This document shows positions 8,821 to 17,151 of a DNA stretch of 64,000 nt, piece by piece. Each line of letters starts with the position of its first letter. Position 1 is the stretch's first letter. The stretch comes from JAFGPL01 sp963781805. GTDB lineage: Bacteria; Bacteroidota; Bacteroidia; Bacteroidales; UBA10428. Position numbers and translations under genes: made by a program. The notes below the pieces were generated by a model. That model saw only the letters and a program-made list of their open reading frames with translations, was not told the origin of the DNA and ran no database searches. The stretch is from NCBI GenBank assembly GCA_963781805.1, contig CAWAHF010000004.1, forward strand, positions 1,302,001-1,366,000, given 5' to 3'.

Positions 8821-9384
8821 ATGAATGTATCAAAAACTTTTATTGACGGATTGCTGATTGTGGAACCGAGAATATTTAAAGATGAGAGAGGTTACTTTTT
8901 CGAAAGTTATAATGAAAATAATTTTCACAATCAAAACATAAAGTACAAATTTGTTCAGGATAACCAGTCAAAATCTGCCTTTGGTGTATTACGTGGATTG
9001 CATTATCAGGTAGAACCCTATGCACAAACAAAACTTATAAGAGTCCTACAGGGAAAAATTTATGATGTTGCCGTTGATATCCGCCAGGGGTCACCAACAT
9101 TCGGTAACTATTTCGGTATTGAATTATCAGATGAAAATTTTCTGCAATTACTTATTCCTGAAGGATTTGCCCACGGTTTTTCAGTTCTAAGCAGTACAGC
9201 AATAATCCTGTATAAATGTGATAATTTTTATAATCCTCAATCCGAAAGGGGCATTATATATAATGATAAAGAACTAAATATCGACTGGCAAATAAAGCCC
9301 GATAAGGTTATTGTTTCTGAAAAAGATAAAATATTACCTTCCCTAAGTGAAACAGATTTCAACTTTAAATATATTAAGGAATGA
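8821..9384 (+). CDS. rmlC: dTDP-4-dehydrorhamnose 3,5-epimerase
   Basis: RmlC epimerises dTDP-4-keto-6-deoxyglucose at C3 and C5. The 187-residue cupin protein shows VLRGLHYQ (catalytic His region), the substrate-loop QDNQSKSAFG, PEGFAHGFSVLS and the C-terminal Tyr-containing YKCDNFYNPQSERGI. Its substrate is normally made by RmlB, for which no gene is present in this cluster. The stop codon overlaps the rmlD start (ATGA at 9381-9384), which indicates translational coupling. Confidence 0.97.
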   Translation: MNVSKTFIDGLLIVEPRIFKDERGYFFESYNENNFHNQNIKYKFVQDNQSKSAFGVLRGLHYQVEPYAQTKLIRVLQGKIYDVAVDIRQGSPTFGNYFGIELSDENFLQLLIPEGFAHGFSVLSSTAIILYKCDNFYNPQSERGIIYNDKELNIDWQIKPDKVIVSEKDKILPSLSETDFNFKYIKE

Positions 9385-10241
9385 AGAAGATATTTGTGAC
9401 CGGATCCAACGGTCAACTTGGCAGCGAGCTGAAGGTATTAAGTAAAAGTTATCCTGTTTTTGAATATCTTTTTCATGATATAGACACATTGGATTTAACC
9501 GATTACAAGGAAGTTGAAAATTTTTTTCAGCACCATAAACCGGAATATACAATTAATTGTGCGGCATACACAGCTGTTGATAAGGCTGAAGAAGATATTA
9601 AAACAGCAACCCTTATCAATGCAGAAGTTCCCGCAAAACTTGCCGAGCTCTCTGAACAATATAATGGTTGTTTTTTACATATTTCAACAGATTATGTTTT
9701 TGATGGCCGGAATTATAAACCCTATAAAGAGGAAGACTTACCTAATCCACAATCTGCATACGGAAAAAGTAAACTTGCCGGAGAACAGAAGGTAATGATC
9801 CATAATAATTCCGTCATTATTCGTACATCTTGGTTGTATTCACAGTTTGGACATAACTTCTTAAAAACCATTTTAAAATTGGGAAAAGAAAGAGATAATC
9901 TTACGATAATATACGACCAGATTGGCACACCCACAAACGCACGCGATTTGGCAATTGTTTTGCTTAAGCTTATTCAGTATTCTGAAGTCAATGTTTTTCC
10001 CAGGGGCATATACCATTTCTCTAACGAGGGGGTTTGTTCGTGGTATGATTTCGCCAAAGAAATTATTGAATATTCCAATCTTCATTGTAAACTTTCACCC
10101 ATTTCCACCAATCAGTATCCCTTACCTGCTAAAAGACCTCATTACAGTGTGATGGACAAATCAAAAATTAAACGAACACTTGAAATTGAAATTCCATATT
10201 GGAAAGACAGTGTAAGAGATTGCTTAAAAAATTTGTTATAA
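9381..10241 (+). CDS. rmlD: dTDP-4-dehydrorhamnose reductase
   Basis: RmlD reduces dTDP-4-keto-L-rhamnose to dTDP-L-rhamnose with NAD(P)H. The 286-residue SDR protein begins with KIFVTGSNGQLGSEL. It has the strand STDYVFDG, the YGKSKLAGE active-site YxxxK, and the family segment RTSWLYSQFGHNFLKTI. A C-terminal RPHYSVMDKSKI block is typical. It overlaps rmlC by four bases and closes the rml run; the following gene has its own upstream gap of about 100 bases. Confidence 0.97.
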   Translation: MKKIFVTGSNGQLGSELKVLSKSYPVFEYLFHDIDTLDLTDYKEVENFFQHHKPEYTINCAAYTAVDKAEEDIKTATLINAEVPAKLAELSEQYNGCFLHISTDYVFDGRNYKPYKEEDLPNPQSAYGKSKLAGEQKVMIHNNSVIIRTSWLYSQFGHNFLKTILKLGKERDNLTIIYDQIGTPTNARDLAIVLLKLIQYSEVNVFPRGIYHFSNEGVCSWYDFAKEIIEYSNLHCKLSPISTNQYPLPAKRPHYSVMDKSKIKRTLEIEIPYWKDSVRDCLKNLL

Positions 10242-10343
10242 AATCAGAAAGCAGATATCATTTTGATTTGTTCTCGTTTATTAAAAAATCAACATAAAAG
10301 ACTAATTTTGCAAAAATTTTTATCGATCAATTAATTGTTTGAT

Positions 10344-12089
10344 ATGGAACAGGAAAATATTCTGGGTGTTGTTAAGAAAAAGGCTGAAGCCTGGTTAAAG
10401 GGAAAGATTGATGATTCCACAAAAAGTGAAATTGAACGATTAATTCGGCATGATGAGAAAGAACTGATAGAAGCATTTTATAAAGACCTTGAATTTGGAA
10501 CCGGTGGACTAAGGGGAATTATGGGAGCCGGAACCAACCGGATGAATATTTATACTGTAGGGATGGCTACCCAGGGATTTAGCAACTATCTTAAAAAAGA
10601 GTTTAAAAATCTGAAAGAGATAAAAGTTGCCATTGCACACGACTGTAGAAATAACAGCAGAAAATTTACTGAAACTGCTGCAATGATATTCACCGCAAAC
10701 GGATTTAAAGTATATGTGTTTGATGATCTTCGGCCTACACCCGAACTTTCATTCGCCATTCGTCATTTTGGATGTCAGGGAGGGGTTGTTATTACTGCTT
10801 CTCATAATCCAAAGGAGTATAATGGTTATAAGGCCTATTGGGAAGACGGAGGTCAGGTTATTAAACCTCATGATGTAAATATTGTTGCAGAAGTGAAAAA
10901 AATTAAATCGATTGATGAAGTTAAATTTAATGGTAAAAAGGAAAATATAATCATCATAGGAAAAGAGTTTGACGAAATTTATACCGACAATATAAAAACC
11001 TTGTCTCTTTCTCCTGAAATTATTGTCCGGAATAAGAACATGAAAATTGTATATACACCCATTCATGGAACGGGTGTCCATCTTGTGCCTATGGCTCTTC
11101 GAAAAATCGGCTTTGAACATATCATTCATGTTCCGGAACAGGATGTCGTTAGCGGTGATTTTCCAACGGTTAAATCTCCTAATCCTGAAGAAACCGCCGC
11201 ACTCAAACTAGCTATTGAAAAAGCGCGGCAAACCGATGCAGACATTGTGATGGGAACCGATCCGGACGCCGACAGGGTCGGTGTTGTTGTTAAGAATCAC
11301 CTGGGAGACTATGTCATATTGAACGGGAATCAAACCGCAGCCTTATTAATCAATTATTTGCTGACCAAGTGGTCTGAAAACAAAAAACTGCATGGAAAGG
11401 AATATGTTGTAAAAACAATTGTTACGACAGAATTGCTTGCTGAAATTGCAAAAAAATACCAGGTTGAACTATTTAATGTTCTAACTGGATTCAAATATAT
11501 TGCAGATGTAATTAAACATTTTGAAGGGAAAAAAACCTTTATCGGAGGTGGAGAAGAAAGTTACGGGTATCTGGCCGGTGAATTTGTCAGAGATAAAGAT
11601 GCTGTGATATCCTGTTGCCTAATTGCCGAAACTGCGGCATGGGCAAAAGACAGAGGTAAAACACTTTTCGAACTGCTGCTGGAAATTTACATTCAATATG
11701 GATTTTACAAAGAAAGGCTTATATCCATTGAAAGAAAAGGCAAAGAAGGCTCCGAAGAAATCCGGCAGATGATGGAAAATTTCAGAGATAATCCCCTTTC
11801 CGGCATTAATAACTCCGAGGTAATTGAGATAATCGATTATGATAAGCAAGATTCGCTGGAAAAAGTGAATAGCAGAAATGGTGGAATAAAAATACTATCC
11901 TCCGATGTTTTACAGTTATTTACCAGAGATGGATCTAAAATTTCTATACGGCCTTCAGGCACCGAACCAAAAATTAAATTTTATATTGGAGTTAAAGAAG
12001 AGCTGAAAAATGTGACCGACTTTGAAAGAGTGAATGGTTTGCTCGAAGAACGGATTGATCAGATAATAAAAGATCTTAATATAAACTAA
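10344..12089 (+). CDS. Phosphoglucomutase/phosphomannomutase family protein
   Basis: Alpha-D-phosphohexomutase that interconverts hexose 1- and 6-phosphates; it may supply glucose-1-phosphate to RmlA. All four family motifs are present: the phosphoserine loop TASHNPKEYNGYK, the metal-binding loop GTDPDADRVG, the sugar-binding loop GGGEESYGYL, and the phosphate-binding RPSGTEPKIKFY near the C terminus. The length of about 580 residues fits the long PgcA-like subgroup. A TTG three codons upstream (10335) also opens the frame, but the ATG at 10344 gives the usual N terminus (MEQENIL). A TAATTTTG element at 10303-10310 may be its -7 promoter box. Glucose versus mannose preference cannot be told from sequence alone. 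Confidence 0.93.
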   Translation: MEQENILGVVKKKAEAWLKGKIDDSTKSEIERLIRHDEKELIEAFYKDLEFGTGGLRGIMGAGTNRMNIYTVGMATQGFSNYLKKEFKNLKEIKVAIAHDCRNNSRKFTETAAMIFTANGFKVYVFDDLRPTPELSFAIRHFGCQGGVVITASHNPKEYNGYKAYWEDGGQVIKPHDVNIVAEVKKIKSIDEVKFNGKKENIIIIGKEFDEIYTDNIKTLSLSPEIIVRNKNMKIVYTPIHGTGVHLVPMALRKIGFEHIIHVPEQDVVSGDFPTVKSPNPEETAALKLAIEKARQTDADIVMGTDPDADRVGVVVKNHLGDYVILNGNQTAALLINYLLTKWSENKKLHGKEYVVKTIVTTELLAEIAKKYQVELFNVLTGFKYIADVIKHFEGKKTFIGGGEESYGYLAGEFVRDKDAVISCCLIAETAAWAKDRGKTLFELLLEIYIQYGFYKERLISIERKGKEGSEEIRQMMENFRDNPLSGINNSEVIEIIDYDKQDSLEKVNSRNGGIKILSSDVLQLFTRDGSKISIRPSGTEPKIKFYIGVKEELKNVTDFERVNGLLEERIDQIIKDLNIN

Positions 12090-12104
12090 ACAGGAAATAC
12101 GCGC

Positions 12105-12521
12105 ATGAAGTTTTACAGGAAAGAGCTTTGGTTCAATACTTCAACCAGAAGAGAATTCATAAATATCACGCACCAGGTTGAAGAATGTCTTCGTGAAAGT
12201 GATGTGAAAGAAGGATTGGTCTTAGTGAATGCGATGCATATCAGTGCAAGTGTTTTTATTAACGATGACGAAAGCGGATTGCATCACGATTTTGAAGTCT
12301 GGCTCGAAAAACTTGCACCTGAAAAACCTTATTCACAATATCGTCACAACGGATTCGAAGATAATGCAGATGCACATTTGAAAAGAACCGTCATGGGCCG
12401 TGAAGTGGTTGTTGCGGTTACCAATGGTAAATTAGATTTTGGACCCTGGGAACAAATTTTTTACGGAGAATTTGATGGAAAAAGACGGAAACGTGTGCTT
12501 GTTAAAATTATTGGTGATTAA
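12105..12521 (+). CDS. YjbQ family protein
   Basis: A 138-residue cytoplasmic protein of the YjbQ (UPF0047) family. Conserved features are ITHQVEECLRESDVKEGLVLV, HISASVFINDDESGLHHDF, RHNGFEDNADAHLKRTVMGRE and the C-terminal FGPWEQIFYGEFDGKRRKRV. The histidine- and acid-rich clusters form a metal-binding site in known structures. Escherichia coli YjbQ has weak thiamine-phosphate synthase activity, but the physiological role is uncertain. It starts 15 bases after the phosphohexomutase stop, so the two are probably co-transcribed. Confidence 0.92.
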   Translation: MKFYRKELWFNTSTRREFINITHQVEECLRESDVKEGLVLVNAMHISASVFINDDESGLHHDFEVWLEKLAPEKPYSQYRHNGFEDNADAHLKRTVMGREVVVAVTNGKLDFGPWEQIFYGEFDGKRRKRVLVKIIGD

Positions 12522-12538
12522 TAAAATATTTACACTTG
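12511..12538 (+). promoter_or_regulatory. Possible promoter of the S8 peptidase gene
   Basis: TTG (12511-12513) and TACACTTG (12531-12538) are separated by 17 bases, within the 17-23 range described for Flavobacterium promoters (TTG, TAnnTTTG). One position of the -7 box deviates from consensus. The predicted start of transcription lies about 25 bases before the ATG at 12570. Confidence 0.35.
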
Positions 12539-12569
12539 TATTACATTTTAATTAAAATTAATTTCTAAC

Positions 12570-14207
12570 ATGAGAAAGATTTTGGTTTATATAATTATTG
12601 GCTTATTGACTTCAATATCTAATTGTTTTTCATCACTTTATGTAAGTTCGCTGGATTCAATTGAATATTTCAACTGGTTTAACGAGGATATGCACAAGGA
12701 CAGTGTCCCGGGAATAAGCACCGACCTGGCTTATGATATATTGCTCAAGGGAAGACAATCAAAAACAGTAGTAGTAGCAGTCATCGACGGCGGAGTAGAT
12801 ATCCGCCATGAAGATTTACAGGGAAAAATCTGGACAAACAAAAACGAAATACCCGATAATGGAATTGACGATGATCATAACGGATTTATAGATGATGTGA
12901 ACGGATGGAATTTCATAGGCGGAGCCGGTGGTAAAAATATTGAGCACGAAGCATACGAAGTAACACGAATCTATCGCAAGTATAATTCAAAATTTTCAAC
13001 CTCTGACACTTCCAATCTTAAGGGAGATGATTTAAGGTTGTTCAACATGTATAAAAAAGCCAGGACTATTTATTTTGAAAAGTTGAATAAAGCATTAAAC
13101 GAGATGTCGTTTATTCAGAAATTTGAAGCCAATTACAACAAAGCTGACAGCATTATTAAATCTGAAATGAAAAAAGACAGCATCAGCATCGATGAGCTTC
13201 GGGCTTTTAAAGATACGGACAATAAAGAATTTTCCATGGCCAAAATGATGATAATCAATCTGACTGAAAATGGATTTAAACTCGAAAATCTTCAAAAATA
13301 CAAAGAGTATGTTGAAACCAAGATAAATTACCATTTCAATCTGGCTTTTAATCCTCGTAGTATTGTCAATGATAATCCAGATGATCCCAACGATTCAATA
13401 TATGGAAACAATGATGTGATTGGAAGCACCCCCGAACATGGTACTTTTGTTTCCGGAATTATCGCCGGCAACAGAGATAATCATATAGGAATGAAGGGAA
13501 TCGCCGATAATGTGAAAATAATGGTTATCAGGGCCATTCCAGATGGAGATGAACGAGATAAGGATGTAGCCAACGCCATAAAGTATGCCGTAAATAATGG
13601 CGCACAGATAATAAATATGAGTTTCGGTAAAGATCTGTCTCTCCATAAAGAATTTGTGGATGCAGCAATCAGATACGCTGCGGCAAATAATGTATTACTG
13701 GTTCATGCTGCAGGAAACGAAAGTGAAAATACTGATACTGATCCCCGTTACCCGTCTGACTGGAATAGCGATGGTCAAAGAATAGTCATTCCCTGGATTA
13801 ATGTAGGCGCTACCTCAAAACTCACCGGTTTGGAATTTGTTGGAAGTTTCTCAAATTATGGACGCAAAACAGTTGATTTGTTTGCCCCGGGTGTAGATAT
13901 TTACTCCCTGCAACCTGGAAATAAATACGATGTTCTGGACGGAACAAGTTTTTCATCGCCCATGACTGCCGGAACAGCAGCTTTGCTAAAATCATATTTT
14001 CCTGAACTGTCAGCTATACAAATTAAGGATGTAATTCTGGCTTCGGCTGTAACTTACAAAAAACAAAAGGTACTTCTACCTGAAAGTGAAGAATATAAGA
14101 AACCTAAAAAATTAAGATTCGGAAAACTTTCTGTTACAGGAGGTTTGTTAAATGTATATCAAGCAGTTGAATTATGTGAAAAGCAAGAGAATCTCGCAGA
14201 GAAATGA
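12570..14207 (+). CDS. S8 family subtilisin-like serine peptidase
   Basis: Secreted subtilase. A hydrophobic N terminus (about residues 3-25) is a signal peptide. The catalytic triad is Asp73 in VAVIDGGVD, His290 in PEHGTFVSGIIAG and Ser460 in GTSFSSPMTAG; the oxyanion Asn lies in VHAAGNESEN. Asp and His are about 217 residues apart, against roughly 30 in subtilisin. The insertion is rich in Lys, Glu and Asp and largely helical in appearance. The calcium-site-like DDDHNGFIDDVNGWNF follows the Asp. There is no recognisable T9SS sorting domain at the C terminus, so the protein is probably periplasmic or exported by another route (inference). The substrate is unknown. Confidence 0.93.
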   Translation: MRKILVYIIIGLLTSISNCFSSLYVSSLDSIEYFNWFNEDMHKDSVPGISTDLAYDILLKGRQSKTVVVAVIDGGVDIRHEDLQGKIWTNKNEIPDNGIDDDHNGFIDDVNGWNFIGGAGGKNIEHEAYEVTRIYRKYNSKFSTSDTSNLKGDDLRLFNMYKKARTIYFEKLNKALNEMSFIQKFEANYNKADSIIKSEMKKDSISIDELRAFKDTDNKEFSMAKMMIINLTENGFKLENLQKYKEYVETKINYHFNLAFNPRSIVNDNPDDPNDSIYGNNDVIGSTPEHGTFVSGIIAGNRDNHIGMKGIADNVKIMVIRAIPDGDERDKDVANAIKYAVNNGAQIINMSFGKDLSLHKEFVDAAIRYAAANNVLLVHAAGNESENTDTDPRYPSDWNSDGQRIVIPWINVGATSKLTGLEFVGSFSNYGRKTVDLFAPGVDIYSLQPGNKYDVLDGTSFSSPMTAGTAALLKSYFPELSAIQIKDVILASAVTYKKQKVLLPESEEYKKPKKLRFGKLSVTGGLLNVYQAVELCEKQENLAEK

Positions 14208-14361
14208 ACTACCCCGCCATAAGAGGACTAGGTTTCAAAAAGGAATTTTATATTATTTCGCTGATGCAGCGGAGAACCGAGTTTATGAGCTCGGAAGCTA
14301 ATTAAACTTTTTTATACCAATATGCTGCGCTATCGGGATAATACCCTTCGGTCATGAGATG

Positions 14362-14423
14362 GTTCGTTCAATTTACAAATTTCAGTACACTCTGTTTTTG
14401 AAATTTGAGTTTCACGAATGAAC
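14362..14423. repeat. Imperfect inverted repeat between convergent genes
   Basis: Arms of 23-25 bases (14362-14384 and 14399-14423) share GTTC, TTC and AATTTCA blocks in inverted orientation around a 14-base spacer. It lies between the convergent S8 peptidase and MORN lipoprotein genes, so it could serve as a two-way terminator. There is no strong T-run, and the function is a guess. Confidence 0.4.
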
Positions 14424-14440
14424 TGTTAATGATCGGATAA

Positions 14441-14920
14441 TCAGTGTTTAAGTTTATCAATAACTGTTCCTGACTCGTTATAAGTTATCCATTCACCGGT
14501 CTTCTTATTTTTAAGATAGTTACCCTGTTCTTTCAGATTACCTGAAGGATACCAGCTTTTAAATTCTCCATCAAGTGAATCATTTAAATAATCTACTTCG
14601 TAAACTTTTTCACCATTTTCATTCCAGAATTCCCATGTGCCCGATATAAATCCATCTTTGTAATTACCTCTCCACTTAAGCTTACCATTTTGATAATAAT
14701 AGTATGCTTCACCATCTAACCTGCCCTTACTAAAATTCAGGATCTCTTTGGTAATTTCCGAATTAGTATATACAACTTTACATTTTCCGGAATAGGGTGA
14801 AATATCATTTTTTATATAAAGCAAATCATCCCCGATTTCCGATTCGGTAATTATGATTTCTTTAGAACAAGAGCAAAGTCCAAGCAATAATATTGATAGT
14901 ATTAAAATAGAAGTTCTCAT
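14441..14920 (-). CDS. MORN-repeat (YwqK-like) lipoprotein
   Basis: A 159-residue lipoprotein. The signal peptide ends in the lipobox LGLCSC, so the mature protein would start at a lipidated Cys near residue 17. The rest consists of MORN_2-type repeats with the pattern YYxNGxLKWRGNYKDGxxxGxWEFWNENG, three to four copies. Databases often label this family YwqK-family antitoxin, but there is no toxin partner here and the surface-anchored location argues against such a role. It is transcribed alone on the minus strand, facing the S8 peptidase gene. The function is unknown. Confidence 0.8.
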   Translation of the reverse strand: MRTSILILSILLLGLCSCSKEIIITESEIGDDLLYIKNDISPYSGKCKVVYTNSEITKEILNFSKGRLDGEAYYYYQNGKLKWRGNYKDGFISGTWEFWNENGEKVYEVDYLNDSLDGEFKSWYPSGNLKEQGNYLKNKKTGEWITYNESGTVIDKLKH

Positions 14921-15229
14921 CTGTTTAATAATCTGTTCTTTTATGTCTACAATCCATTTAACGAACTTTATATTTCATTGTTGACAATAATTGACAAAAG
15001 CATACTTTATTCAATTAAACCTGAAATTCTTTTAGACAAACTCATATTTAACTACTGTCAGCTTTGAGCGTACACAGCACAAATCTATTTTAGATTGTGC
15101 AATCGGGAATCCATATAAAAAGCTGTTGCATTTCATTTACTGCAGATGCAACAGCTTTCTAATATCCATTATTCCAAAAAAGCCTGATTATCTAAGTTTT
15201 CGGAATCTCAATAAATTTTAAGAGACATC
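14921..15229. other. Intergenic stretch with one terminator
   Basis: Non-coding AT-rich stretch between the MORN lipoprotein and DUF2147 genes. The only structure I see is the perfect hairpin at 15119-15158, listed separately; no ORF or RNA gene is recognisable. Confidence 0.6.
15119..15158 (-). terminator. Rho-independent terminator of the thyA-folA-DUF2147 operon
   Basis: A perfect 13-base-pair stem (AAAGCTGTTGCAT at 15119-15131 with ATGCAACAGCTTT at 15146-15158) with a 14-base loop. Read on the minus strand it is followed by TTTTATAT. It lies about 70 bases past the DUF2147 stop codon, which fits termination of that operon. Confidence 0.8.
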
Positions 15230-15673
15230 TTAGTCTCTAATCTTGTCTTCTTTCCGCCAGGTAGTTTCGCGACCAATGAACTTCATGCCGAGAACATATC
15301 CTTTTATCTGGAGTAATTGCGGGTCGTCTTCAAACCACATATAACAATCGTAGGTTTTACCGTTTTTCGGATCATATACGGTGCCCCCAACCCACTGTTT
15401 CTTTTCTTCGTTGTATGAGAAGCCCTTAAGGATGATAAGACCCAGTTCCGGTTTATCACGCAATGATTCATCGGGATTATTTATATCTTTTTTGTCTTTG
15501 TCTTCTTTCAACCATTCTATTTTCCCATAGTATTTTCCATTTGTGGCTTTAAATATCCTTACCTGTGATTTGTCTTCATCGGTTAACCAGATACCAACAA
15601 TATCGTCACTTTGGGCATAAGAATAAATTTTTGCCATTAAAAGAAGGGAAAGAATCAGCATAATTTTTTTCAT
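15230..15673 (-). CDS. DUF2147 family exported protein
   Basis: A 147-residue protein with a signal peptide ending near SYAQ (residues 18-21). The mature part matches DUF2147, a small beta-barrel, possibly lipocalin-like, family: DDIVGIWLTDEDKSQVRIFKA near the start, YYGKIEWLK, then LGLIILKGFSY, GGTVYDPKNGKTYDCYMWFE, and LQIKGYVLGMKFIGRETTWRK at the end. The function is unknown; small hydrophobic ligand binding is a guess from the fold. It starts 5 bases after the folA stop and is the last gene before a terminator, so it belongs to the thyA-folA transcript. Confidence 0.85.
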   Translation of the reverse strand: MKKIMLILSLLLMAKIYSYAQSDDIVGIWLTDEDKSQVRIFKATNGKYYGKIEWLKEDKDKKDINNPDESLRDKPELGLIILKGFSYNEEKKQWVGGTVYDPKNGKTYDCYMWFEDDPQLLQIKGYVLGMKFIGRETTWRKEDKIRD

Positions 15674-15678
15674 AGTTT

Positions 15679-16188
15679 TCAGATTAAATGATTATTATTT
15701 TTTCGAATGTAGGTTATATAGGAATATGAAAAGCCTAGATTTTCATCAATGGGTATATCTGTCTTTTCAACTTCTATCCAATTGCTAAAATCAATTTCAG
15801 GAAAAAATGTATCGGCATCAAATTTCTTATGCACCAGCGTAAGATAAAGTTTGCCGGCCAAAGGATAAAACTGATGATAAACCGAAGCGCCTCCAAAAAC
15901 AAAATTTTCTTTTGAGTCACTCATTTTCTCAACAGCTTCTTTAAAAGAATATGCCATAACACATCCTTCAAATTTATCTTTCACATCATCGGAGATAACA
16001 AGGTTAGTCCTATCGGGTAATGGCCTTTTAGGCAAAGAGAAATAGGTATTTTTACCCATTATAATGTAATTGCCTGTGGTGAGCTTCTTAACCCTTTTCA
16101 AATCGTTGGGAATATGCCACAAAAGTTGATTATTCTTACCAATTGCAAAATTTTCAGCTATCGCGACGATGATGGAAATTTTCTTCAT
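15679..16188 (-). CDS. folA: Dihydrofolate reductase
   Basis: FolA reduces dihydrofolate to tetrahydrofolate with NADPH, regenerating the cofactor oxidised by the thymidylate synthase encoded just upstream. The 169 residues show the substrate and cofactor motifs IVAIAENFAIGKNNQLLWHIPNDL (with the active-site acid in IPNDL), GNYIIMGKNTYFSLPKRPLPDR, and FVFGGASVYHQF. The C terminus has the usual HKKFDADTFFPEID. The start is 11 bases after the thyA stop, a classic folate pair. Confidence 0.96.
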   Translation of the reverse strand: MKKISIIVAIAENFAIGKNNQLLWHIPNDLKRVKKLTTGNYIIMGKNTYFSLPKRPLPDRTNLVISDDVKDKFEGCVMAYSFKEAVEKMSDSKENFVFGGASVYHQFYPLAGKLYLTLVHKKFDADTFFPEIDFSNWIEVEKTDIPIDENLGFSYSYITYIRKNNNHLI

Positions 16189-16199
16189 AATTAATGCAT

Positions 16200-16994
16200 T
16201 TAAACAGAAATCGGCGCTTTAATATGTGGATGTGGATCATATCCTTCTAACGAAAAATCTTCGAATTTAAAATCAAAAATACTTTTAACCGAAGGATTTA
16301 ATTTTATTTCAGGCAACGAACGTGGTTCCCTCGATAATTGCAGTTTCACCTGTTCCATATGATTTGAGTAAATATGTGCATCTCCAAGGGTGTGAATAAA
16401 TTCATACGGAATAAGGTTTGTAACCTGGGCAACCATCATCAGTAACAATGAATAGGATGCAATATTAAAAGGAACTCCTAAAAAAATATCTGCGCTTCTC
16501 TGGTACAGCTGACACGATAACTTACCTTCTGCCACATAAAACTGGAATAATACATGACAGGGAGGCAAATTCATATTCCCGAGATCGGCAACATTCCATG
16601 CACTCACCAAATGTCTTCTGGAGTCAGGATTTTTTTTAATGGAATCAATGAGTTTTGAAATCTGGTCAATCGAATTACCCTTATATGAAGGCCAACTTCG
16701 CCATTGAAATCCATAAATATGACCCAGTTCACCATTGGCATCTGCCCATTCATCCCAGATGGAAATACCATGTTCTTTCAGATATCTTGTATTTGTTTCT
16801 CCCTTTAAAAACCAGAGCAATTCATAGACGATAGATTTTAAATGAAGCTTTTTTGTTGTTAATAAAGGGAACCCTTCTTCCAAATTAAACCGCGTCTGGT
16901 AACCGAATACACTTTTGGTTCCTGTACCGGTCCGGTCACTTTTTTCATGACCATTCTTCATTACAAAATCAAGCAAATCAAGGTATTGTCTCAT
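16200..16994 (-). CDS. thyA: Thymidylate synthase
   Basis: ThyA methylates dUMP to dTMP using methylene-tetrahydrofolate. The 264-residue length matches the short bacterial form. Visible signatures are SDRTGTGTKSVFG, the FPLLTTKKLHLKSI block, IWDEWAD, the catalytic Cys in LPPCHVLFQFYV, QLYQRSADIFLGVPFNIASY, and HIYSNHMEQ. It heads the minus-strand thyA-folA-DUF2147 operon and is divergent from the AI-2E family gene, with a shared upstream gap of about 157 bases. Confidence 0.98.
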   Translation of the reverse strand: MRQYLDLLDFVMKNGHEKSDRTGTGTKSVFGYQTRFNLEEGFPLLTTKKLHLKSIVYELLWFLKGETNTRYLKEHGISIWDEWADANGELGHIYGFQWRSWPSYKGNSIDQISKLIDSIKKNPDSRRHLVSAWNVADLGNMNLPPCHVLFQFYVAEGKLSCQLYQRSADIFLGVPFNIASYSLLLMMVAQVTNLIPYEFIHTLGDAHIYSNHMEQVKLQLSREPRSLPEIKLNPSVKSIFDFKFEDFSLEGYDPHPHIKAPISV

Positions 16995-17151
16995 TTGAAG
17001 ATTTAGTTTATACGATACGAAACAGATGCGTAAAAATAGTAAAGTTCAATAGATATTAAAAAGAGTAATCTAAAGTTAAAGCATGTTAATTTCTTTTAAG
17101 TTTTAAACACACTATTGAACATATAAATTTATACTTTTATCGCAACATGTA

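Noticed and set aside
14441..14920. Calling the MORN lipoprotein a toxin-antitoxin antitoxin
   Set aside because: Only the database family label suggests it; there is no toxin gene nearby and the lipobox puts the protein outside the cytoplasm.
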